Source of the DNA: JBFWUW01 sp050247075
Lineage (GTDB): Bacteria; Planctomycetota; Planctomycetia; Pirellulales; JBFWUW01
Length of the DNA stretch: 64,000 bases
Direction of reading: 5' to 3'
Assembly: GCA_050247075.1 (NCBI GenBank)
Contig: JBFWUW010000001.1
Coordinates: 1 to 64,000 of the forward strand
A model generated the notes under the pieces. That model did not search any database, had not been told where the DNA came from, and saw only the letters and a list, made by a program, of their open reading frames with translations. Positions 57,746 through 64,000 of this stretch are shown here, one piece after another. How positions within the stretch are numbered: the stretch's first letter is position 1; every line of letters begins with the position of its first letter. Made by a program: the position numbers and the translations under genes.

Positions 57746-58756
57746 TTACGGCGAACTCTTGGGTTCCGCCGGCGTCTTCTTGGCCTTGCCGGGCGATTCT
57801 TTCTTGGCAGGCTGGGGCTTTTCGTTTTCGGAGTCGTCGCTGGCCTCCTCGTCTTTTTCATCGGCCAGGCGAATGGTCACGACCGAGTCGGCATCAATGG
57901 TAATGGCCTGGCCGACGTTAATCTCCATCTTGAACTTTTGCTTGATCACCGCCTTGGACATGCGGCCCGCTACGTTGTCAAACAGCAGATAGCCGTCGAG
58001 TGTTTGGTCTTTCATTTCAATCTTGAACGGAGACTTCTCGTCGGGCGTGATCCGCAAATCGCCCGTGACGCCAATCCGCTCAAGGTCTTCCTCGGTTCCC
58101 TCGTAGGTGTATTCGTAGTCGGCCTGCATGGCGCCCAGCGGCGGCATTTCGGTCTTCAATTCCCGTTGCCAAGTCTCTCCCTTTTCAATCTCTTTCTTGG
58201 GCAAGGGCTGCGTCATCTGCGCCATCATTTCCTTCATCTTGGCGGCATTCAGCCCGCCGCCTGGCTGTTTGGGCAGCGAGTCAAAATGCTTGGTCAATTG
58301 CTCGTCCAATTCAAAATCGGAAAGCTCGCCGTAGGGCGACATTTTCATTTTCATCTTTCCGCCAATCATGGGGGTCAGCGCACTGGCCATCTGCTTGAGA
58401 ACGGGGTTCTCAACCTCCAGCTCTCCCGGCTCGTCGGTGTCGAAGCTCACGTCCTGGTCGACCGGCGGGGGGAGGACCATCGCCATCTTGATGCGGGTGA
58501 TCGACTGCGTCACCTGCGCCACGCCTTCCTCGTCCACGCTGTCCACGTGCATGGTCATTTCCATGCCCATGCTCTGGTCCATCTTGCCCAGCGCCCCCAT
58601 ATCCATCTTGTTTTCCATGTCCTGGATGTAGCGCAGCGTCTCTCCCTCCACAAACTTCATTTTCAACTGGGTCTGCCCGTGCGAAACACTCACCGCCGCC
58701 AACGCCACGGCCAGCCAACCCAAACCGCGCACCGATGCCATTGAAAAGCGACGCAT
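57746..58756 (-). CDS. Exported planctomycete-type protein (possible DUF6263)
   Basis: I start at ATG 58756. The 336-residue product has a signal peptide (VRGLGWLAVALAAVSVSHGQ). A beta-rich core begins LKMKFVEGETLRYIQDMENK and is notably rich in methionine (MDMGALGKMDQSMGMEMTMH). KEIEKGETWQRELKTEMPPL and YTYEGTEEDLERIGVTGDLR follow. The tail is acidic and lysine-rich. The pattern resembles DUF6263-type secreted proteins of planctomycetes, but the name is uncertain. The high methionine content could reflect copper binding or a surface role. Confidence 0.7.
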   Translation of the reverse strand: MRRFSMASVRGLGWLAVALAAVSVSHGQTQLKMKFVEGETLRYIQDMENKMDMGALGKMDQSMGMEMTMHVDSVDEEGVAQVTQSITRIKMAMVLPPPVDQDVSFDTDEPGELEVENPVLKQMASALTPMIGGKMKMKMSPYGELSDFELDEQLTKHFDSLPKQPGGGLNAAKMKEMMAQMTQPLPKKEIEKGETWQRELKTEMPPLGAMQADYEYTYEGTEEDLERIGVTGDLRITPDEKSPFKIEMKDQTLDGYLLFDNVAGRMSKAVIKQKFKMEINVGQAITIDADSVVTIRLADEKDEEASDDSENEKPQPAKKESPGKAKKTPAEPKSSP

Positions 58757-58935
58757 GATTGCACCATCAACAAAGGGGAAGGAACGACCGCGCAGGCCGC
58801 ACGGAATCGACCCCTCGTTCATAACCGCCCGCTAGGTAAAAAGCAATGAAAGCGAAAACAAAGGCAGATAGGCGAAAGAACGCTGCGTCCCCATTACCCT
58901 CTTCATCCTTCCACCTTCATCCTTCATCCCTTCCC

Positions 58936-60315
58936 CTACCCCGCCTGCTCCAGCGTCTGAGCCTGGTTCAGCTTGTTGTAGAGCGTCTTCAGGCTTATGC
59001 CGAGTTCGTCGGCCGCCTTGGGCTTGTTGCCCGCGTGGCGCTCGAGAGACTGGTGGATGGCTTGCATTTCGATCTCCCGCAGCGTGTACGGGGTCGCAGC
59101 CAGCCTGGCATGGGGCGGGTCGATGCGGCGGTCAAAGCGCCGCGGAAGATGTGCCTCATCGACGGGCAGATTGTCGCACAAGATGGCGGCGTGCTCGATG
59201 CAGTTGGCCAGTTCGCGGACGTTGCCTGGCCAGCGGTGCTCCGCAAGCTGCCGCAAGGCGGCGGGTGTAAACAATTCGTCGTCGGGTTTGATCGCCGGGC
59301 GAAACCGCTTCAGCAGGTGCCCCGCCAACAGGGCGATATCGGATGGCCGTTCACGCAGGGCCGGCAGGTGGATCTCGAAGGTGTTGATGCGGAACATCAA
59401 GTCCTCACGAAAGTCGCCATCGGCGACCATTTCCTCCAGCTTGCGGTGCGTGGCGCACAGCACGCGGACATCCACCGTGAAGGATTCGTTCTCGCCCACG
59501 CGGCGGATTTCTCCACTTTCCAGGAACCGCAGCAACTTGGCTTGCATCCCCTTGGGCAACTCGCCGATTTCATCGAGAAACAGCGTGCCGCCATCGGCCA
59601 CCTGAAACAGGCCCACGCGGTGCTCGTCGGCGCCCGTGAAGGCGCCTTTGCGATGGCCGAACAGTTCGCTCTCGATCAGCGTCTCGGGCAAGGCGCCGCA
59701 GTTAATGGCCACGAAGGGCATTTCATTGCGGCGGCTTTGATCGTGCAGGGCGCGCGCCACCAACTCCTTGCCGGTGCCGGTCTCGCCGCGAATCAACACC
59801 GTCGAATCGGTCGGAGCAACTTTGCCGATCAGCTTGCGAACGTTGTCCATGCTGGGACTTTCGCCCACTAGCCGGGCCGAGCCTTCCAACGTGTCGACGC
59901 GCCGTTTGAGTGCGCGAAACTTGTTGGTCAGCTCGCGCTTTTCGGCCACGCGCTGCAGCAGCATTTCCAAGTCGGACAGCTTGCACGGCTTGCTCAGGTA
60001 GTCGAACGCCCCGTGCCGCAACGCGGCAATGGCCGATTCCACCGTCGATTTGCCGGTAAGGATGATGGCTTCGGTATCGGGCGACAGCGCCTTGGCCCGG
60101 CCCATGACTTCCACGCCCGACAGGCCCGGCATATCGAGGTCGACCAGGATACAGTCGTAGGTATTGCGTTCCAACGCCGCCGCGGCCGTCAGGCCGTCGG
60201 GGCAGACGGTGACCTCGTGCCCCATCCGCGGCAATTCCAGGCTCATCAGCCCTTGCAGGGTTTTTTCGTCGTCGGCAAACAGCAGCTTCAGCGATTTAGG
60301 CGGCTTGGTAGCGAT
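58936..60315 (-). CDS. NtrC-like sigma-54-dependent response regulator, possible non-AUG start
   Basis: From 60246 down the frame encodes most of a receiver domain, CILVDLDMPGLSGVEVMGRA with the phosphoacceptor, a sigma-54 AAA+ domain (GETGTGKELVARALHDQSRR, ESELFGHRKGAFTGA, GGTLFLDEIGELPKGMQAKL, WPGNVRELANCIEH) and a Fis-type HTH. The first ATG (60246) leaves out the acidic pair of the receiver. Upstream codons continue the domain as SLKLLFADDEKTLQGLM without an ATG, GTG or TTG. An AUC at 60315, with AAGGAG seven bases upstream, is the best start candidate (459 residues). The gene overlaps the kinase stop by 20 bases. It would activate sigma-54 promoters when phosphorylated. Confidence 0.85.
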   Translation of the reverse strand: MATKPPKSLKLLFADDEKTLQGLMSLELPRMGHEVTVCPDGLTAAAALERNTYDCILVDLDMPGLSGVEVMGRAKALSPDTEAIILTGKSTVESAIAALRHGAFDYLSKPCKLSDLEMLLQRVAEKRELTNKFRALKRRVDTLEGSARLVGESPSMDNVRKLIGKVAPTDSTVLIRGETGTGKELVARALHDQSRRNEMPFVAINCGALPETLIESELFGHRKGAFTGADEHRVGLFQVADGGTLFLDEIGELPKGMQAKLLRFLESGEIRRVGENESFTVDVRVLCATHRKLEEMVADGDFREDLMFRINTFEIHLPALRERPSDIALLAGHLLKRFRPAIKPDDELFTPAALRQLAEHRWPGNVRELANCIEHAAILCDNLPVDEAHLPRRFDRRIDPPHARLAATPYTLREIEMQAIHQSLERHAGNKPKAADELGISLKTLYNKLNQAQTLEQAG

Positions 60316-61903
60316 GTTCCGTCTCCTTCACATGAAAAGCAGCCAACGGCAGAGTGACGCGAAAGCGCGACCCTTGGCCGGGACCGGCGCTTTGGACTTC
60401 GATTTGGCCGCCATGGTCGGCAACAATGCGGTAACAAATGGACAGGCCCAAACCCGTTCCTTGGCCTGTCCGCTTAGTCGTAAAAAACGGCTCGAAGAGA
60501 TGCTCACGGACATCATCGGTCATGCCGCAGCCATTGTCGGTGAACACCAGTTCCGCCTGCCCGTGCCGTGGCGAGAGTTCGATCGACACCTGCCCCTGCT
60601 CGTCGACGCTGTCGAGCGCATTCGTCAGCAGGTTCAGCACCACTTGTTTCATTTCTTGCGAATTGGCCAGCGCATAAACGGCATCGCCCGGCGCGAGATT
60701 CACCTGTTTGCCGCCGTACTTGCCCATGTGCCGCACCAGGTCCATCATGCCCTGGACAAGTTCGCGCATTTCAGTCGGTTGGCGGCGGACCTCGCCCAAG
60801 CGCGAGAAGTCGAGCAACTGTTCGGTGATGCCTTTGCAGCGGAAGGCTTCTTCCTGGATCATCCGCAAGTAAGTCTGCACCACCGCGTGGTCGGGGTTTT
60901 CGCTGTTGAGGATTTCGGCCGAGCGCTTCTCGATGGCTTCGGCACAGAAGCTGATCGAAGCCAGCGGATTATTGATTTCGTGCGCCACGCCCGCCGCCAG
61001 GTATCCCACGCTGGCCAGTTGTTCGTTGCGAATCACCTGCCGGGTCCGCTCCCGCACCTGATGGTCCAGGTCGTCGCGAATCGAGCGAAAGCGGTCGGTC
61101 ATGTCGTTCATGGCATTGGCCAGTTCTTGCATTTCATCCTTGGTGCCAATGCTGATGCGGTAGTCGAACCGCCCGTCGGCCACTTTGCGTGACCCCTTGA
61201 CCAACATGCGAATCGGCCGAAATATCCAACGATAAGCCAGCACACCAAATACGATCAGCAGCGACACGGTCAACACGGCCGTGGCCCAGGCCAGCACGAT
61301 CAACGCGCGGTACTGATTGCGCACATCCAACAAGAAGGTGTCGATCTCTTTGTGCAGCAGTTTGGGCAACGCCCCCGTCAACTGCTGTAGCGTGTCCAGT
61401 TCCGTATACAAATGGCCAACCTTGACCTGGTCCAACAGCCAGTCGGCATCGCGGTTGACTTCATCAATGCGTACCAGGGCTTTTTCGATCTCACGGACGT
61501 TTTCCCACTCGTGCGTGCTATCGCGCAGCGAGCTGCGCACCCCCTGGAGGTTCTCCAAGGCCTCGCGATAGCGTTGCAGCGACTGTTTGACATCGCCCAA
61601 TTGTTGTCGGAACTCCTCGCGGGCCAGCCACATGTTGAGCGGCGAGGAATCGTCGAGCGTTGTCGCGTAGCGCCGTTCAGCGCTGATGGAACGCATCTCG
61701 CTGAGTGCCACTCGCAGGTTATTGGTGTGCCCGTTCAATTCGGCGGCGCGGGGCAATACCTCCAACCGCCGCTCCATGTCCTTAACCAGCCGGCGATAAG
61801 CGTACAGCCCGTGCAGCCCGCTCCAACTGAGCGTGCCGACGATTACCATCAGCAGGACCAGGGCGGCCAGCAGTTTTTTCTTGATGGGCCAACGAGCCAG
61901 CAC
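60296..61903 (-). CDS. NtrB-like membrane sensor histidine kinase
   Basis: The 535-residue protein has an N-terminal membrane segment (LLAALVLLMVIVGTLSWSGL), a helical periplasmic region of about 170 residues (coiled coil, four-helix-bundle-like), a second membrane segment (IVLAWATAVLTVSLLIVFGV) and a HAMP domain (WIFRPIRMLVKGSRKVADGR). The HisKA box YLAAGVAHEINNPLASISFC is of the NtrB/AtoS type. The ATPase domain has LNLLTNALDSVDEQG, DNGCGMTDDVREHLFEPFFT and GTGLGLSICYRIVADHGG. It pairs with the overlapping sigma-54 regulator gene. The signal is unknown; the helical sensor suggests a small ligand or chemoreceptor-like input. Confidence 0.9.
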   Translation of the reverse strand: MLARWPIKKKLLAALVLLMVIVGTLSWSGLHGLYAYRRLVKDMERRLEVLPRAAELNGHTNNLRVALSEMRSISAERRYATTLDDSSPLNMWLAREEFRQQLGDVKQSLQRYREALENLQGVRSSLRDSTHEWENVREIEKALVRIDEVNRDADWLLDQVKVGHLYTELDTLQQLTGALPKLLHKEIDTFLLDVRNQYRALIVLAWATAVLTVSLLIVFGVLAYRWIFRPIRMLVKGSRKVADGRFDYRISIGTKDEMQELANAMNDMTDRFRSIRDDLDHQVRERTRQVIRNEQLASVGYLAAGVAHEINNPLASISFCAEAIEKRSAEILNSENPDHAVVQTYLRMIQEEAFRCKGITEQLLDFSRLGEVRRQPTEMRELVQGMMDLVRHMGKYGGKQVNLAPGDAVYALANSQEMKQVVLNLLTNALDSVDEQGQVSIELSPRHGQAELVFTDNGCGMTDDVREHLFEPFFTTKRTGQGTGLGLSICYRIVADHGGQIEVQSAGPGQGSRFRVTLPLAAFHVKETEHRYQAA

Positions 61904-62346
61904 TTTAGTCTCTCCCAGCCGCGCAATTCCTTCTCCTCGTCCGCGACAATGCGGACGTGTTTGAAGATTGCGGCAGCGCTAGAACTATTTTGTTCGGCAC
62001 AAGCCAGATTTGCTCATCGGGCGGCGTGGCCGGAATTGCGGGGGCGGGAGTGTACTCGCCCAAGGCAGCCGGCGGCAAGACAAGCTAGGCGCAAGAAACT
62101 CGCCCTGCCGTCAACGCTAGCGCTGGCTGCCAGCACAGACAGAACAGCCGGCAAGGCCGGTGCTGACTCGGCGGGTTTTCCCAAAGCGCAGTTCGGGCCG
62201 TTCCGGTGCAAGCGTTTCCTGGCGGGTGACCGGTACTTGGCGGCTGGTGGTCATGCTTCGCCTTCAAACGCTCGATATCACACATCGGGGCGGATCCATT
62301 AGCCTGGTAGCACTCCGGCCGTCACTTGCATGAAGGTCCGAATTCG
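61904..62346. other. Gene-free stretch between divergent kinase and lipoprotein genes
   Basis: About 440 bases between the start of the kinase gene and the lipoprotein ATG. It must hold the divergent promoters. I see no clear -35/-10 pair, no hairpin with a T-run and no repeat. Short frames here are Ala/Arg-rich and not protein-like. Confidence 0.4.
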
Positions 62347-62739
62347 ATGACATCTAAAACATGGAAACAAGTTGTTGCGGTCACATTGCTGACGGCCGGT
62401 GTTGTTGGCTGTAGCAGTAATGGCGGGCTGTTTCGGCGATTGGGCCGCGGCGACGATTGCCAGTCTTGTGACTATGGCTGCTGTGACATTTCCGACGGCG
62501 GCATGTACGGCGGAAACATGGGCGGATATGTCGATTACGGCAATATGGGCGGAAACTCCGGTGGATGCACCAGTTGCGGTCAAGGGCCCGACTTAATGCC
62601 CATCGGCGACGGCACAATGGGCCCCGGAACGTATGAGCAGCTTCCTAGCCAGCCGAACATTCCCCACGGCTTGCAGCCTACGCCCGCGCCGCGTTCGGCT
62701 CCCGGACCGGTTCGTCCCGGTCCCGTCGGTGTGGAATAA
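62347..62739 (+). CDS. Small Gly/Cys-rich lipoprotein
   Basis: I start at ATG 62347. The 130-residue product begins with a lipoprotein signal (KTWKQVVAVTLLTAGVVGCS) with lipobox GVVGC. A region rich in Gly, Tyr, Asp and Cys follows (CQSCDYGCCDISDGGMYGGN, MGGYVDYGNMGGNSGGC, TSCGQG), then a Pro-rich tail. Low complexity and pairs of cysteines suggest a surface-structure or matrix protein similar in style to the Cys/His-rich protein at 23759-24274. No family is recognised. Confidence 0.7.
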   Translation: MTSKTWKQVVAVTLLTAGVVGCSSNGGLFRRLGRGDDCQSCDYGCCDISDGGMYGGNMGGYVDYGNMGGNSGGCTSCGQGPDLMPIGDGTMGPGTYEQLPSQPNIPHGLQPTPAPRSAPGPVRPGPVGVE

Positions 62740-62784
62740 ACGGACGACGACGGACTTTCGGGGGCGAAATTGACGAGGCCACCC

Positions 62785-63522
62785 CTATTTTTCATCCAGG
62801 TCGCGGCTGGTGGGCAGATCATCCAGGCTGGCCAGGCCAAAGATATCCAGAAACCGGCCCGTGGTACGGTAATGCAGCACGCGCGTGGCCGGGTCGGGCC
62901 GTTCGACCGATAAGAGCTGCCGCCGCACAAGTTGGCCCAAGACCGCGCCGCTGGGCGTGCCTCGCAATTTTTGGATTTCATCCGCCGCGACCGGCTGGTT
63001 GTATGCCACCAGGGCCAACACATCGACGGCTGCCTGCGATAACCGGGCCTGCTTGACACGACCCTGAAATTTGTCGCGAACGCGGCGATGTTCTTCCCGC
63101 AAGGCCAGCCGATAACCGGCCCCCTCGCTGATGACCGCATAGGGACGGCCCTCTTGTTCGTAACGCTGGTTTAATTCACCAACGAGTTCGTACACCTCGT
63201 CCGGTTCAACACCGCGCATCACGCTGGCCAGTCGCTCGGCCGCAATCGGCCCCCCCGCGGGATCGCCCACGAACAGCAACGACTCCAGAATTGTCAATGG
63301 GCCGATCTCGCATTGCTCATCGCCCGGTGCCGAGGCGAGCGAGTCGGCCTCTACGATCGGTTCGGCAAAGTCCAACACCACGGGTGTCGGCTGATTGGCC
63401 TGATCCGCCTTGACCGGGCCGCCATCGCTGGCGGCCTGAGGCTCGCCGAGCGCGGCGGCAAACGCGGCGCTCAAGGCATCTAGCGACAAGCCCTCGCAAT
63501 CATCGGCGTTTTCGTCTGGCAT
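62785..63522 (-). CDS. scpB: Segregation and condensation protein B
   Basis: The 245-residue protein has an acidic N-terminal extension of about 75 residues. The ScpB core follows: LTILESLLFVGDPAGGPIAA, VYELVGELNQRYEQEGRPYA, GYRLALREEH and the second winged helix LSQAAVDVLALVAYNQPVAA, DEIQKLRGTPSGAVLGQLVR, ending with YRTTGRFLDIFGLASLDDLP. ScpB dimers join ScpA and SMC in the bacterial condensin that organises chromosomes. No scpA is adjacent in the window. The long acidic head is unusual compared with the typical length of about 180-200. Confidence 0.93.
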   Translation of the reverse strand: MPDENADDCEGLSLDALSAAFAAALGEPQAASDGGPVKADQANQPTPVVLDFAEPIVEADSLASAPGDEQCEIGPLTILESLLFVGDPAGGPIAAERLASVMRGVEPDEVYELVGELNQRYEQEGRPYAVISEGAGYRLALREEHRRVRDKFQGRVKQARLSQAAVDVLALVAYNQPVAADEIQKLRGTPSGAVLGQLVRRQLLSVERPDPATRVLHYRTTGRFLDIFGLASLDDLPTSRDLDEK

Positions 63523-63566
63523 GGAACCGACTCTCGCAAAACCCGGGAAGTTACGACCTCAATGCC

Positions 63567-64000
63567 TCAACTCACCCGCGTCATTTCAAACAACTGCGTG
63601 GCCTGCGGGCCCAAGAATCCCTCGAAACGCACGCTTTGGCCGCTGGCCGGGTCTTTAATATCGCCGCGCTCCGCCAGTTCAAAATAGGCGTACGTCCAAG
63701 GCATCTTGGAACGCTTTCCCCCTTGCCGGACATCGACATCCAGCATCACAGCCGCGGTCGCGGTTTGACGCAGCTTGCTGCCGGCGGCCCCTTCAATCTC
63801 CGTTTTCATGGGCACGCCCGCGGCGGTGAGCGCGGCAATGGTCTTCTCGATATCGTCCAGCGCGGGCACGCCGTGTGAATTGATCAATGCCGTGAAATGG
63901 TTGACGTTGTAGCCGTGGACCAGCACCCAAGCGGCAAACTGGCTGGCCTGGTTGACCGCCTCCACATCCTTGCGAGGGGGCAAATCCCACGGCAACTCTT
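63567..64000 (-). CDS. DUF1338 protein, C-terminal part (runs off the right edge)
   Basis: The reading frame is open to the window edge, so the N-terminus is missing. About 144 residues are visible, including ASQFAAWVLVHGYNVNHFTA with a metal-type His, MKTEIEGAAGSKLRQTATAA, TYAYFELAERG with a Glu and EGFLGPQATQLFEMTRV at the end. These match the DUF1338 family, whose members include 2-oxoadipate dioxygenase/decarboxylase (HglS) of lysine catabolism and other vicinal-oxygen-chelate-like Fe(II) enzymes. The specific substrate cannot be told from this part. Confidence 0.82.
   Translation of the reverse strand, partial: ELPWDLPPRKDVEAVNQASQFAAWVLVHGYNVNHFTALINSHGVPALDDIEKTIAALTAAGVPMKTEIEGAAGSKLRQTATAAVMLDVDVRQGGKRSKMPWTYAYFELAERGDIKDPASGQSVRFEGFLGPQATQLFEMTRVS

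Noticed and set aside
57695..58744. 349-codon plus-strand frame opposite the exported DUF6263-like gene
   Set aside because: The translation is a His/Leu/Gly-rich shadow; the minus-strand gene has a signal peptide and a coherent sequence.

Overview
The window looks like a piece of a planctomycete chromosome, most likely of the Pirellulales type. It is GC-rich. It carries a DUF1501 protein, a tandem cyanophycinase-like protein, an HTTM-domain membrane protein, secreted pre-peptidase-domain and Cys/His-rich proteins, a CaMKII-association-domain protein and several NtrC/PhoB-type two-component systems. That mixture is typical of planctomycetes. The assignment is inferred from gene content only.

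Layout. 1-900 is a repeat island. 950-3759 is a two-gene unit with a PaaK-type ligase and a flavin halogenase-like oxidoreductase, followed by a convergent TlpA-like thioredoxin. 5740-5812 is tRNA-Phe(GAA). An integrated element fills 5769-18581: a 46-bp direct repeat of the tRNA 3' part marks both ends, a tyrosine integrase sits at the right end, and between lie an SF3-type helicase, an ERCC4 nuclease, a terminase large subunit, an HK97-type capsid protein, an HTH-plus-RNA-polymerase-alpha-CTD protein and small regulators. I see no portal, protease, tail or lysis genes, so it looks like a phage satellite or a reduced prophage. 18.8-30.1 kb is mostly minus-strand chromosomal genes: cyanophycinase-like, TIM-barrel, HTTM, Cys/His-rich, lipoprotein, Bcp, PDZ and membrane-TPR proteins. 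30.4-33.0 kb is a second repeat island, inverted relative to the first, plus a remnant resembling the 5' part of a group II intron. 33.0-43.4 kb holds a large secreted protein, RtcA, a PhoB/PhoR-like pair behind a Pho-box-like array, a DAACS transporter and a DUF1501 protein. Next comes a two-repeat CRISPR-like unit at 43463-43565.

The most interesting region is 44537-55522, twelve co-directional genes that appear to encode two ubiquitin-like conjugation modules around two AAA+ ATPases. Module 1 has a RING-like zinc protein, a ThiF/E1, an E2-like protein, an unknown protein, a ubiquitin-like protein and a JAMM peptidase. It is followed by an ARC/Mpa-like AAA+ ATPase and a second AAA+ protein with an altered P-loop. 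Module 2 has a ubiquitin-like protein, an E2-like protein, a JAMM peptidase and a second ThiF/E1. Together they would activate, conjugate, ligate and remove a tag, and the ATPases could unfold or remodel tagged proteins.

The right end (55.5-64.0 kb) has a lone receiver protein, ThyX, a CaMKII-association-domain protein, a secreted protein, an NtrB/NtrC-like pair in which the regulator may start at a non-AUG codon, a lipoprotein, ScpB and the C-terminal part of a DUF1338 protein.

Start codons were chosen by hand from Shine-Dalgarno spacing, signal peptides and overlaps, so many differ from the longest possible reading frame. Family names come from motif recognition and not from database searches.
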